From: Caulobacter sp. FWC2 | GTDB lineage: Bacteria; Pseudomonadota; Alphaproteobacteria; Caulobacterales; Caulobacteraceae | Length of the DNA: 64,000 nt | Direction of reading: 5' to 3' | Assembly (NCBI RefSeq): GCF_002742625.1 | Contig: NZ_PEBF01000001.1 | Coordinates: 1,674,001-1,738,000, forward strand | Made by a program: the position numbers and the translations under genes | The notes under the pieces: generated by a model | What the model was told of the DNA's origin: nothing | The model's input: only the letters and a program-made list of their open reading frames with translations | Databases searched by the model: none | In this document: positions 29,166 to 38,114 of the stretch, in pieces | How the letters are laid out: every line of letters starts with the position of its first letter | Numbering within the stretch: the stretch's first letter is position 1

Positions 29166-29190
29166 GGCCTATAGGGAGGCGGCGATCTTA

Positions 29191-29207
29191 ATGCAAACGA
29201 TTCGCAA
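29191..29207 (-). promoter_or_regulatory. Second, imperfect Fur-like site
   Basis: ATGCAAACGATTCGCAA shares the ATTCGCAA half with the first palindrome and has one main mismatch in the other half. Two sites spaced about 42 bases apart (start to start) suggest cooperative repression of the receptor operon. Confidence 0.55.
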
Positions 29208-29644
29208 TCTTATGTATGGGCGCCGCTTCCTATCTCATCGGGTCGAGCGGTCGATCCAACTCGGCCCGGTGCGCGTCGAGGGGGAAGGCGGCGCCGGCGC
29301 CGGTCCGGCGATTCCGTCGACCGGCAACCTCGGCTCCACCAAGGGCCCGGAATAAGCGTCTGAATTCACTTATGAATGTGAGTGGAGACCATCCGTCGCC
29401 CCACAGATTTCCCCTCACTTCAATTGAGCTTCGCAGGCACTTACTCGGCCAATCTGAGACCGCATGGGAAAGTGTCCAGCCGCCATTAGGCTAGCGGACA
29501 AGCGTCTTGACAGCGGCCCTACCCTCCGAAGGCCAAGCAATACGTTTCGAATCGTGTTGGGTGCCCAGTTCTTCTTTCGATCGAGGCCGCGTAAAAGCCC
29601 GCTGGCCGCCGAGGCTTCGCAAGAAGGCGCGAGTGTTGCGAGGC
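29208..29644 (+). other. Gene-poor stretch with possible receptor-gene remnant
   Basis: The 440 bases between the receptor promoter and the LysR stop hold no convincing gene. At 29248-29355 the plus strand reads VERSIQLGPVRVEGEGGAG...PSTGNLGSTKGPE and then stop, which resembles the N-terminal end of a mature TonB receptor (beta-strand plus VEGEG). It could be a remnant. The rest (29356-29644) shows nothing I can name. Confidence 0.3.
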
Positions 29645-30583
29645 TCAAGAGCGAGCGCAAACCTCCCGTACCGCTTGCCGCAAGAACTGATGCCCCGCGT
29701 CCTTGTCGAAGCGGGGATGCCAAGCCTGCCCGATGACGACAGGCTCAAGCGTCAGAGGCAAATCGAATGCCCGTAATCGCGCACCCATGGCTTCGGCGGA
29801 GCGGCGGACATGGTTCGGCACCGGGGCGATCAAGTCGCTGTCGGGAAGAGCGGCCAGAGCGGTCTTGGGGAATGGCACAATCAGAACAACGCGGCGTTTC
29901 ATGCCGAGATCAGCCAACACCTTGTCCACCGGACCAAGCGCGCGGCCACGCCGAGAGGCGCTAATCTGATCGTATTGGCAGAAGCGCTCCGGCGTGATCG
30001 GCGCATCGAAGATCGGATGATCCGCTCGCGCCATTCCGACGAAATGGTCGCGGAACACGGTTTGGATACGCACCTCCGGCCCCATCTCGCGCAGGGCGCC
30101 GATATCGAGGTCGATCCGGCCTTCGCGTAGGGCGTCGTCGTCGCTCTCCCCCTCCGGCGCGAAGCGCAGCTCGACCATGGGCGCTTCGGCGCGAAGGCGC
30201 GCGAGCAGGCGGCTCGCGAACGCCCCCACGAAGCCGTCATTGGCTCGCACGGCGAAGCGGCGTTCCAGCGTCGCCAGATCGAGCGTGGCGGGGCGCAGCA
30301 AGGCGGCGGCGTCCTCGACCACACGATGCACATCGTCATGCAGTTCCAGCGCCCGCGCGGTCGGCACCAAGTCGCGTCCGGCGCGGACCAGCAAGGGATC
30401 GCCTGTGACTTGGCGCAAGCGTGCGAGCACCCGGCTGACCGATGGCGCGCTGACGCCAAGCCGCTCCGCCGAGCGGGTGACGCTCCGTTCTTCCAACAGA
30501 ATGTCGAGGACGGACAGTAGTTTGAGGTCAGCGGCGGACAAGGCTCGGTCGATCCTGATTTCAATTTCCGAAACTATAGACAA
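29645..30583 (-). CDS. LysR-family transcriptional regulator
   Basis: A 312-residue regulator. The winged helix-turn-helix is at about 18-76 (LKLLSVLDILLEERSVTRSA, then APSVSRVLARLRQ), with the usual LysR linker helix. The effector domain follows (RFAVRANDGFVGAFASRLL, RIDLDIGALREMG). It is divergent from, and only 70 bases from, the tripartite efflux operon at 30654, the classic arrangement for a regulator controlling its neighbour. The inducer is unknown. The preceding AT-rich 70 bases, with ATAGACAATCACACCTAT, are the likely operator. Confidence 0.92.
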   Translation of the reverse strand: MSIVSEIEIRIDRALSAADLKLLSVLDILLEERSVTRSAERLGVSAPSVSRVLARLRQVTGDPLLVRAGRDLVPTARALELHDDVHRVVEDAAALLRPATLDLATLERRFAVRANDGFVGAFASRLLARLRAEAPMVELRFAPEGESDDDALREGRIDLDIGALREMGPEVRIQTVFRDHFVGMARADHPIFDAPITPERFCQYDQISASRRGRALGPVDKVLADLGMKRRVVLIVPFPKTALAALPDSDLIAPVPNHVRRSAEAMGARLRAFDLPLTLEPVVIGQAWHPRFDKDAGHQFLRQAVREVCARS

Positions 30584-30653
30584 TCACACCTATCATTTTT
30601 GAAGGTCAAAAGCGCAGGCATTTTCGGAGCCGACCCTCATTCGGACCCGTTTC

Positions 30654-32129
30654 ATGCGCGATTTCAATTTCCCGTCCCGGCCCAACCGGTGCGCGACCTT
30701 GCTGGCCTGCGGTTGCCTATTCGCGCTGTCTGCCTGTGCGGGCGGCGGCCAGTCGATCCCGACCGTTGAAACACTGGCGGATGTAGCGCCCCTCTCATCG
30801 GGAAAGGACGTTGCTGGGGCGGTCGCGCAGCCGGGCGGGCCGGTCGCAAAATCCTGGTGGGCGATCTGGGGCGATCCACAGCTTGACCGCCTGATCGCAT
30901 CCGAGGCTTCGACCGCACCGTCGATCGCTGTGGCGGCCGCGCGGATGCGCCGCGCCGCCGCCGGTCTCGATAGCGTCACCGCCGATCGGCTCCCGACCAT
31001 CAATGGTTCTGGCCGGGCGGTCGGCGAGCGCTTTCCCGATCATAGCACCTATTCTTCGGCCTATGCCGGCAGCTGGGGCAGCGATGGCGCGCTTATCGCG
31101 AACGCCAATTATGCGCTCGACTTTTGGGGCAAGCGACGTGAGGCGTGGGCCGCCGCCGCCGCGCGCCTGAACACGGCCCGCGCCGAGGCGGACGACGCAA
31201 CGCTCATTCTGCGCGCGGCCGTGGCCGATGCCTATGTCCGTCTCGACGCTGCCTATCGTCAGCGAGACCTGGCGACCAAAGGAATGGCGCGGCGGCAGGG
31301 CGTCATCGACCTGATCGTCACCCGCGAGCGCGCTGGCCTCGCGACCGGGATCGAAACCTCCCAGGCGCGCGAAGCGATGACCGCCACCCGCGATGAAATC
31401 GCTCGGCTCGATGGTGAGATCGCCGCGCGCCGTCATCAGATCGCGGCTCTGCTGGGCCGCGATCCGGCGTTCGCGGATGCGCTTGCCCGTCCGTCGCTCC
31501 AAGCCATCACCGATCCAGCGCCATCCTCCGATATCCCGGCCAATCTGCTGGGCGCGCGCCCGGACGTGGCAGCGGCACGTGCGGCGGTCGAGGTCACTGC
31601 GCGCGACGTCGGCATCGCCAGGGCCGCTTTCTACCCGGATGTCAATCTGATCGCCTTTGCCGGCGTGCAGAGTCTCGGTTTGGGGTCGTTGCTTCGCGCC
31701 GGGAGCTTAGCCACGGGCGCAGGGCCGGCCGTGTCACTGCCGATCTTCGACGGCGGACGCCTACGCGCCAATCTGCGCGGTAAGGCGGCCGACTATGACG
31801 CCGCCGTGGCGGCCTATAACGGCGCGCTCACCGAAGCGCTCCGTCAGACCGCCGATGGCGTGGCCGGCCTGGCGACGGAACGCGCCCGGCAAGGCGAGGC
31901 ACAGGCCGCCGTCGTGCACTGGTCACGCATCCTTGACCTTCAGCGATTGCGTGAACGGCAGGGCCTATCGAGCGCCGCCGATCGCCTCTCGGCGGAAACC
32001 GCGCTGCTGATGTCCGAACGCCACGCAGCGGAAGCCGATGCGCGCGTCGCTATCGCCCAGATCGCGCTGATCCGCGCGCTCGGCGGAGCCTGGACGCCTT
32101 CCCCCTCTCTTTCAGGACAAACACAATGA
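30654..32129 (+). CDS. Outer-membrane efflux lipoprotein (NodT/OprM type)
   Basis: A 491-residue TolC-like outer-membrane factor. The signal ends in a lipobox (LFALSACAGGG), so it is lipid-anchored. Two outer-membrane efflux-protein repeats can be followed: WGDPQLDRLIASEASTAPS then NYALDFWGKRREAWAAAAA, and DVAAARAAVEVTARDVGIAR then AGPAVSLPIFDGGRLRANL. It provides the exit duct for the fusion protein and pump encoded next. Its TGA overlaps the next ATG (ATGA). Confidence 0.94.
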   Translation: MRDFNFPSRPNRCATLLACGCLFALSACAGGGQSIPTVETLADVAPLSSGKDVAGAVAQPGGPVAKSWWAIWGDPQLDRLIASEASTAPSIAVAAARMRRAAAGLDSVTADRLPTINGSGRAVGERFPDHSTYSSAYAGSWGSDGALIANANYALDFWGKRREAWAAAAARLNTARAEADDATLILRAAVADAYVRLDAAYRQRDLATKGMARRQGVIDLIVTRERAGLATGIETSQAREAMTATRDEIARLDGEIAARRHQIAALLGRDPAFADALARPSLQAITDPAPSSDIPANLLGARPDVAAARAAVEVTARDVGIARAAFYPDVNLIAFAGVQSLGLGSLLRAGSLATGAGPAVSLPIFDGGRLRANLRGKAADYDAAVAAYNGALTEALRQTADGVAGLATERARQGEAQAAVVHWSRILDLQRLRERQGLSSAADRLSAETALLMSERHAAEADARVAIAQIALIRALGGAWTPSPSLSGQTQ

Positions 32130-33286
32130 CCGATACGCCCCCTTCTTCCGCCGCCGATCCGGCGGCTGTCCGCCGCAGACGCCTCCTGCTAATTGGCGCT
32201 GGCCTTGCGGTCATCGCGCTGGGTTGGGGTGGATATGGCTGGCTGTCGAGCGACGATAGCCGCTCGACAGACGACGCCTATGTCAACGGCCATGTCGTGG
32301 CCGTAACCCCTCAAGTGGCCGGCGCTGTTATCCGCATCGGCGCCGAGAATAGCGACCGCGTGGCGGCGGGGACGCCGCTGGTCGAGATCGACCCCAGCGA
32401 CGCCCGCGTTGCGCTCGCCGCGGCTGAGGCCGATCTAGCGCGCGCCATGCGCAACGTGCGTGGGCTGTTCGCCACCGATGCCCGGTTCGATGCGGAGCTC
32501 GGCGTCGCGCAGGCCAATTTCGACAAGGCCCGCGCGGACCTGTCGCAGCGGCAGGCCATCGCCGATACCGGCGCGGTGACGGGCGAGGATGTCCGTCACG
32601 CCCGCGACGCCGTCCGCAGCACGCAAGCCACGCTCGCCGCCGCCCGCGAAGCCCGGGCGCAGGCGCTTGTCCAAACCAACGGCGCTACACTGGCCTCGCA
32701 TCCCGATGTGCAGGCCGCCGCCGAGCGGGTCCGCGCCGCCGCGCTGGCGCTCGCCCGCGCCCGCATCGTCGCGCCCGTGGGCGGGATGGTCGCGCAGCGC
32801 AGCGTCCAGCTCGGCCGCCGTGTCGCGCCGGGCGACCGGCTAATGGCTGTCGTGCCGCTCGACGGGTTGTGGATCGACGCCAATTTCAAGGAAGTTCAGC
32901 TCGACGGTATCTGTCCAGGCCAGTCCGCCACCGTGACCGCCGACGTGTACGGCCGCCGCGTCACCTATCACGGCCGCGTCGCCGACATCGAAGCGGGCAG
33001 CGGCGCAGCCTTCGCGCTGCTCCCGGCGCAGAACGCGACCGGCAACTGGATCAAGGTTGTGCAGCGCGTGCCGGTCCGCATCCGGCTCAACCCAGCCGAA
33101 CTGACGCGCAACCCGCTGCGCATAGGACTGTCGGCGAGGGTCACGGTCGAGACAGGCCGCTGCGACCGCAAGGCTCCGCCCGCCGCCCCGCAGTCCGAAA
33201 GCATAGCGCTCTATGACGCGCAGGCGCACGAAGCCGACGCGACCGTTGCGCGTGTCATCGCCGCCAATATCGGGCGTCAGCCATGA
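32126..33286 (+). CDS. HlyD/EmrA-family membrane fusion protein
   Basis: A 386-residue periplasmic adaptor with one N-terminal membrane helix (about 14-34, LLLIGAGLAVIALGWGGYGW) followed by the biotinyl-lipoyl half-motif (STDDAYVNGHVVAVTPQVAG), an alanine-rich coiled-coil hairpin (about 95-200), and the second half (IVAPVGGMVAQRSVQLGRRV). The C-terminal beta-barrel carries LWIDANFKEVQL. It connects the pump to the outer-membrane factor. The gene overlaps both neighbours by four bases. Confidence 0.94.
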   Translation: MTDTPPSSAADPAAVRRRRLLLIGAGLAVIALGWGGYGWLSSDDSRSTDDAYVNGHVVAVTPQVAGAVIRIGAENSDRVAAGTPLVEIDPSDARVALAAAEADLARAMRNVRGLFATDARFDAELGVAQANFDKARADLSQRQAIADTGAVTGEDVRHARDAVRSTQATLAAAREARAQALVQTNGATLASHPDVQAAAERVRAAALALARARIVAPVGGMVAQRSVQLGRRVAPGDRLMAVVPLDGLWIDANFKEVQLDGICPGQSATVTADVYGRRVTYHGRVADIEAGSGAAFALLPAQNATGNWIKVVQRVPVRIRLNPAELTRNPLRIGLSARVTVETGRCDRKAPPAAPQSESIALYDAQAHEADATVARVIAANIGRQP

Positions 33287-34818
33287 CCGCAAAACAACCC
33301 ATTGTCCCCCTTGAGGGGAGCAAGCTGGCGCTGGCGGCGGTGACGCTGGGGCTGGCCTCTTTCATGGCCGTGGTGGACATCACCATCGCCAATGTTTCTG
33401 TGCCCACCATATCCGGCAACCTTGGCGTCGGATCGGAAGAGGGTGAATGGGCGATTACCTCGTTCGCCATCGCCAACGCCATCTGCATCCCCTTGACCGG
33501 CTGGCTTGGCCGCCGCTTCGGGCAGGTGCGATTGTTCATCGGCGCCGTGGCCGCGTTCACACTAGCGTCGGTGCTTTGCGGCCTGGCCTGGTCGTTCGAC
33601 TCGCTGCTGCTGTTCCGCGTGCTGCAAGGCGCGGTGTCGGGGCCGATCGTGCCACTGAGCCAGGCGCTGCTGGTGGCGGTCTTCCCGCCGCAAAAGCGCA
33701 CTTTCGCGGTTGCGATGTGGGCGATGACCAACATGGCCGGGCCGGTGGCTGGGCCGCTGCTCGGCGGGTGGATCACCGACACTTACAGTTGGCCGTGGAT
33801 ATTTCTCGTCAACGCGCCGGTCGGCTTGTTCGTCGTCTTCTCGACCATGACGGTGCTCAAGGGGCGCGACACTCCGTCGATGCGATTGCCGGTGGATCTG
33901 CGCGGGTTAGGACTGCTGGCGTTGGGCGTCGGCTGTTTGCAGGTGACGCTTGATCGCGGGCGCACGCTCGACTGGTTCTCCTCGCCCTTCATCTGCATCA
34001 CCGCGACCCTGGCCGTCGTCAGCCTCGTCACGCTGGTGATCTGGGAGCTGGGCGAGGCGCATCCGATCGTCGACCTACGCCTGTTCGCGCATCGCAACTT
34101 CGCGGTCGGGACGGTCGCGGTCGCGGCGGGGTTCGGCCTCTACTTTGCCTCGCTGGTGCTGATCCCGCTCTGGCTCCAGACCAATCTCGGCTACAGCTCG
34201 ACCTGGGCTGGTCTCGTCACCGCGCCGATGGGGCTGTTTGGCATCCTGCTGGCGCCCTTTCTGGGCCGCTGGGTGGCGAAGGGCGACGCCCGCATCTACG
34301 CCAGCATTGCATTCCTCGCCTGGGCGGTGGTGGCCTGGTGGCGGTCGGGCGCGACCACCGGGATCGATGCCGGCACGATCGCGGGCATGCATCTGGCGCA
34401 GGGAATCGGCATCGGCTTCTTCCTGACGCCGGTTGTCAGCCTGTCGCTTGCGGGCCTGCCGGGCGAGAAGTTGGCTTCGGCCTCGGGCCTTCAGACCGCC
34501 ATCCGCATGATGTCGGGCAGCCTGATCGCCAGCTTGGCCGCGACCTTCTGGGACAGCCGATCGCGATTCCACCAGACCCACCTTGTCGAGCGACTGAACC
34601 CCTTCGATGAGCGAAGTGCCGGCGCCGTCGCCAACCTGCGTTCCTCTGGCCTGTCGGACGAGCAGGCATGGAGCGTGATCGCCCGCGCGCAGGACGTGCA
34701 GGCGCACATGCTCGCGCTCAACGACTTCTTCTTTTTCTCCAGCTTCGCCTTCCTCGCCGCGCTCGCGATTCTCTGGTTCGCCCGGAATCCTCACGTAGCG
34801 CCGCCGCGCAAAGCCTGA
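33283..34818 (+). CDS. EmrB/QacA-type MFS efflux pump (14 membrane segments)
   Basis: A 511-residue DHA2-family drug:H+ antiporter. Motifs: FMAVVDITIANVSVPTISGN in helix 1 (motif D1), GWLGRRFGQVRLF (motif A), the motif-B-like LFRVLQGAVSGPIVPLSQAL and the motif C-like GPVAGPLLGGWITD. Together with the two upstream genes it forms an EmrAB-TolC-like tripartite system. The substrate is unknown; the flavoreductase gene directly downstream hints at siderophore or other chelator traffic rather than drugs. Confidence 0.95.
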   Translation: MTAKQPIVPLEGSKLALAAVTLGLASFMAVVDITIANVSVPTISGNLGVGSEEGEWAITSFAIANAICIPLTGWLGRRFGQVRLFIGAVAAFTLASVLCGLAWSFDSLLLFRVLQGAVSGPIVPLSQALLVAVFPPQKRTFAVAMWAMTNMAGPVAGPLLGGWITDTYSWPWIFLVNAPVGLFVVFSTMTVLKGRDTPSMRLPVDLRGLGLLALGVGCLQVTLDRGRTLDWFSSPFICITATLAVVSLVTLVIWELGEAHPIVDLRLFAHRNFAVGTVAVAAGFGLYFASLVLIPLWLQTNLGYSSTWAGLVTAPMGLFGILLAPFLGRWVAKGDARIYASIAFLAWAVVAWWRSGATTGIDAGTIAGMHLAQGIGIGFFLTPVVSLSLAGLPGEKLASASGLQTAIRMMSGSLIASLAATFWDSRSRFHQTHLVERLNPFDERSAGAVANLRSSGLSDEQAWSVIARAQDVQAHMLALNDFFFFSSFAFLAALAILWFARNPHVAPPRKA

Positions 34819-34829
34819 GGATGAAGCCC

Positions 34830-35555
34830 ATGCTCTCGCTCAAATCTCGAACGCTCCATGACGCCCGCGTCATCGGTATCGAGGACGTCACGCCAAGGAT
34901 GCGGCGCATTAGCGTCGCCGACGAGGGTCTCAAGGCCATGCCCATTGATCGTCCAGCGATGTGGATGAAGCTGTTCTTCCCGATGCCGTCCAATATCAAG
35001 CCGCAGGGCCGCGCCTATACCGTCCGCGCCTATAACGCCGCGCAGGGCTGGATGGCGTTTGATTTCGCTCTGCATGGCGATCAGGGGCCAGCCGCATGGT
35101 GGATTGCCCGCGTCCGCGAAGGTGACACGCTAAAGCTTGCCGGTCCGAGGTCGGGCTACTGGATCGATCCGTCGCGGCGCGAGCGGGTGCTGATCGGCGA
35201 CGCCACGGCGCTGCCCGCGATTGCGGGGATCGTCGAACGGCTCCCCACCGGCACACGGGCGCAAGTGTTCATCGAGATCGCCGACGCCGGTGAGGAACAA
35301 ACGCTCATTTCTCCGGCGGATCTGACAATCCACTGGGTCTACTCCGGCTCGGCCTTCCCTGGCACGACAGGTAAGCTCGAACTGGTGGTGCAACAGGCAG
35401 ACCTGCCACGCGACTGCCAGGTCTTCCTCGCCGGCGAGGCGTTCATGGTGCGTGCGCTACGCACCCACCTTTTGGTCGACCGTGTCATCCCGCATACCTC
35501 AATCGACGCCAAGGGCTATTGGCAGCTGGGAATGGCTGATCATCGTGGTGAGTGA
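34830..35555 (+). CDS. Siderophore-interacting FAD flavoreductase (SIP/ViuB family)
   Basis: SIP proteins use FAD and NAD(P)H or ferredoxin to reduce Fe(III) in imported siderophores, in the cytoplasm. The 241-residue product shows the FAD-binding GRAYTVRAYN, the FDFALHGDQGPAAWWIARV block and RVLIGDATALPAIAGIVERL of the NAD(P)-binding half, and the usual C-terminal KGYWQLGMADHRGE. ATG 34830 is preferred because GAGG lies nine bases upstream; ATG 34821 directly abuts the GAGG. It is 11 bases after the pump stop, so it is the fourth gene of that operon, which is unusual company for an efflux system. Confidence 0.9.
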   Translation: MLSLKSRTLHDARVIGIEDVTPRMRRISVADEGLKAMPIDRPAMWMKLFFPMPSNIKPQGRAYTVRAYNAAQGWMAFDFALHGDQGPAAWWIARVREGDTLKLAGPRSGYWIDPSRRERVLIGDATALPAIAGIVERLPTGTRAQVFIEIADAGEEQTLISPADLTIHWVYSGSAFPGTTGKLELVVQQADLPRDCQVFLAGEAFMVRALRTHLLVDRVIPHTSIDAKGYWQLGMADHRGE

Positions 35556-35748
35556 CGGCAGAAACAATTTGGGGCGAGACCTTCCCGGCGCTTCCTACGG
35601 GTCGAAGCACGCCTTGGGCTCCCGGCCGACAAGCGGGCATTCAGATCGCCACCAGAAGCCCGAGGCGTGCTCCGATCCTTAGCGGGAGTCGTGACGGTCC
35701 CGTTAAAGCTCCTTCGCAACGGTCTACACTTGTCGTTTGGAGTCCAGC

Positions 35749-36846
35749 ATGGCCTCGGTTGCGATTTGGCGCGCTTTGCGGCACCTCCCCCTCTGGATGT
35801 TCGTCGGGGCAGTGATGGCAGCGTCCACCGCCCTTGGCCAATCTGCTGAGTCGACCTCCGGTCCGTATGCCGTCACCGCGCCTAACGGCGTCGATGAGGA
35901 GGCCCTGGTCGAGATCGGCGGGATCAAACAATGGGTCACGATCCGGGGCGCGGACAGGGCAAATCCCATACTGCTCATCGTCGGCGGGACCCAGGTCGAT
36001 GGACCCCGCGCGATCCTGAGCCCCTATGTCCGAACCTTCCAGCCCTGGGAGAAAGACTTCACCGTCGTGCAGTGGGACCCACGCGGCGCCGGCAAGACTT
36101 TCGTCGCGGCGGGCAAAACCATCGGCCCGGACCTCACAATTGATCGCCTCGTCCAGGACGGCATCGAGCTGAGCCAGTTTTTGCGCGACCGGCTCGGCAA
36201 GAAGAAGATCGTGCTGTTGGGGATCAACTTCGGCTCAACTTTGAGTGTGAAGATGATCATGGCTCAGCCGACCCTGTTCTCGGCCTATGTCGCAGCGGGC
36301 CAAATCGCAAATCCCCGCGCCGAGCGGGAGCGCTTTGGCTATCAGCGGTTGATGCGTCTGGCGACAACGGCGAACGACGAGGCGTCGTTAGCTGACCTAA
36401 AGCTCGCCGGTGCCGACGTTTGGCGCGAGCCTCGCAATCCCGCCCGTATAGCGGCGTTCCAGAGGGTATTCGTAAAATACCGTCCACCGGTGCCCGCCAA
36501 CCCTATGCAGGAGGCGATCAGCGCGCCGCACTGGACAATGGACGACCTGATCGCCGCTCAGGCGGCGGCGGCTCAGAACGAGCGGGTGCTAGGCCGGGCT
36601 TGGGGTGAGAACTTCGACTACGGCTCACTTGGACCGCGTCTGCGGGTCCCGGTGTTCGTGATACAAGGCGAGGAGGCCACCAGTTCGCCGGCGCCGATGG
36701 CCAAGGTCTGGCTGGACGGGCTTAAGGCCCCTCGAAAGGTGTTTGTCACAATCCCGGGAGCGGGCAATCACGCTATCGAAACTCACGCGGTGGAGTTCCT
36801 GGCATTGCTAGACCGATACGTGCGCCCGGTGGCTGTCGCAAAATAG
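35749..36846 (+). CDS. Exported alpha/beta-hydrolase-fold protein with catalytic Ser replaced by Asn
   Basis: A 365-residue protein with signal peptide (LPLWMFVGAVMAASTALGQS) and the fold of the proline iminopeptidase group: oxyanion region TVVQWDPRGAGKTF, nucleophile elbow VLLGINFGSTLSVKM and the C-terminal GAGNHAIETHAV with the histidine. The elbow should read G-x-S-x-G-S-T-L, but residue 160 is asparagine (AAC at 36226-36228), one base change from AGC serine. Everything else in the elbow is conserved. It may be inactive, a binding protein, or recently mutated. GGAG lies eight bases before ATG 35749. It stands alone between the efflux operon and the glycoside locus. Confidence 0.85.
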   Translation: MASVAIWRALRHLPLWMFVGAVMAASTALGQSAESTSGPYAVTAPNGVDEEALVEIGGIKQWVTIRGADRANPILLIVGGTQVDGPRAILSPYVRTFQPWEKDFTVVQWDPRGAGKTFVAAGKTIGPDLTIDRLVQDGIELSQFLRDRLGKKKIVLLGINFGSTLSVKMIMAQPTLFSAYVAAGQIANPRAERERFGYQRLMRLATTANDEASLADLKLAGADVWREPRNPARIAAFQRVFVKYRPPVPANPMQEAISAPHWTMDDLIAAQAAAAQNERVLGRAWGENFDYGSLGPRLRVPVFVIQGEEATSSPAPMAKVWLDGLKAPRKVFVTIPGAGNHAIETHAVEFLALLDRYVRPVAVAK

Positions 36847-37106
36847 CGATCGGTTACGCCCCACGAACAGGCCCTCAACATGTCCCCCGCCAGCGCCGGC
36901 GACCGAGCTTTGCCAGCGTCGGTGCACTCCCTCATTTCAGCGCGGGAGTTCACCGGGACCGACAATTGCTCGCGGTGAAAATCTTAACGTCCGCCTCTCG
37001 ACGGGACTGTACCTAGCGGCTCGATCCTAACGTCTCCCGCCCGCGCTTGCGGGCGGCGAGAATGGCGTCACCCAATGCATGATCGCTCTCAACGCTCTCC
37101 ATTCCG
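36847..37106. other. Intergenic region between convergent genes, no recognisable feature
   Basis: About 260 bases between the alpha/beta hydrolase stop and the end of the leftward TIM-barrel gene. I see no strong hairpin with a T-run, no conserved frame and no copy of the ATGAGATCGATCTCAT palindrome. Confidence 0.5.
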
Positions 37107-38114
37107 TCAGCGCCGCTTGGCGAAAAGGCCCGACAGATAGGTGAAGGCCGTGTTTGCCGATGCGAGCGGCGAGTTGGGAAAAGGCGGTTCCTGTTCAACG
37201 AACAGATGCTGAATATCGAAACGCTGGATCAGTCCCTTCAGCGCCTCCCATGGAACGATCCCCGCGCCGACATCGGCGGGCGCCATTTCCATGCTGTTTG
37301 TGGAGACGGCGGCGACATCCTTCATGTGCATCATCGTCACGCGCCGGCCGACGCGGGTCAGCAGCTCGACGACATCCTGCCCGGCGGCGGCCACCCATCC
37401 CACGTCCATTTCGAACGACACCAGCGCCGGGTCGGTCCTCGCGAGCAGCAGATCATAGCCGGTGCCGCCGCCCGCCAGCGGCAGGAATTCGAAGGCATGG
37501 TTATGATAGGCAAGCCCAACGCCTGACTTCGCCAGGCGGGTCGCGCGATCGTTCAGCAGATCCGCCGCCCGCTTCCAGTCATCGGCGGTCAGCGTGCGGA
37601 CCAGCTTGTCGAGCGCGTCCATATCGTAACCGCCCGCCGGCGGATGAGAGAGCGCTTCGCGCACGCGTTCTGGGAAAGGCGCGATAGCGACGACCGCCCG
37701 GCTAGCCCCCAGCGCGCGGATATTGGCGGCCAAGGCGGGGATGTCGCCCTCCAGGTGCCATGCGTCCGGCGTCGCTTCGGGAACCACATGGATGGCCGGG
37801 CATCGCAGGCCTGCCTTCTGAATTGCGCGGCGCAATTCGGCCGGCTGGCGCCCGTAGGGGCCGGGCAGCTCCACTTCGCGATAGCCGATCTGCGCCACCT
37901 GGCGCAGCGTGCCCTCGAGATCGGTCTTCGCCGCGTCGCCCAGCGTATAAAGCTGAAGGCCGGGGGGCCAAGACGGGCTCGCGGCGCGCGCCATCGCCGC
38001 CCCGCCCGAGAGCCCGGGCAGGAGCGCCGCGCCGGTGAGGGCGCCGACCGAACCGATGATATGGCGGCGCGTATGGGCGACGATCGTTTGATCTTTATCC
38101 ATGGTCTTCCTCAT
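37107..38114 (-). CDS. Exported sugar isomerase/epimerase-like TIM-barrel protein
   Basis: A 335-residue xylose-isomerase-like TIM barrel carrying an N-terminal twin-arginine-like signal (HTRRHIIGSVGALTGAALLPG). The metal-site strands are visible: GLAYHNHAFEF, SFEMDVGWVAAAG, VTMMHMKD and LFVEQEPPF. Family members next to sugar 3-dehydrogenases act as 3-keto-glycoside epimerases, lyases or hydratases, and a periplasmic copy fits oxidation occurring outside the cytoplasm; the exact reaction is inferred. The start ATG 38114 overlaps the stop of the upstream serine hydrolase (ATGA), so the two are coupled and presumably act on the same substrate. Confidence 0.88.
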   Translation of the reverse strand: MRKTMDKDQTIVAHTRRHIIGSVGALTGAALLPGLSGGAAMARAASPSWPPGLQLYTLGDAAKTDLEGTLRQVAQIGYREVELPGPYGRQPAELRRAIQKAGLRCPAIHVVPEATPDAWHLEGDIPALAANIRALGASRAVVAIAPFPERVREALSHPPAGGYDMDALDKLVRTLTADDWKRAADLLNDRATRLAKSGVGLAYHNHAFEFLPLAGGGTGYDLLLARTDPALVSFEMDVGWVAAAGQDVVELLTRVGRRVTMMHMKDVAAVSTNSMEMAPADVGAGIVPWEALKGLIQRFDIQHLFVEQEPPFPNSPLASANTAFTYLSGLFAKRR

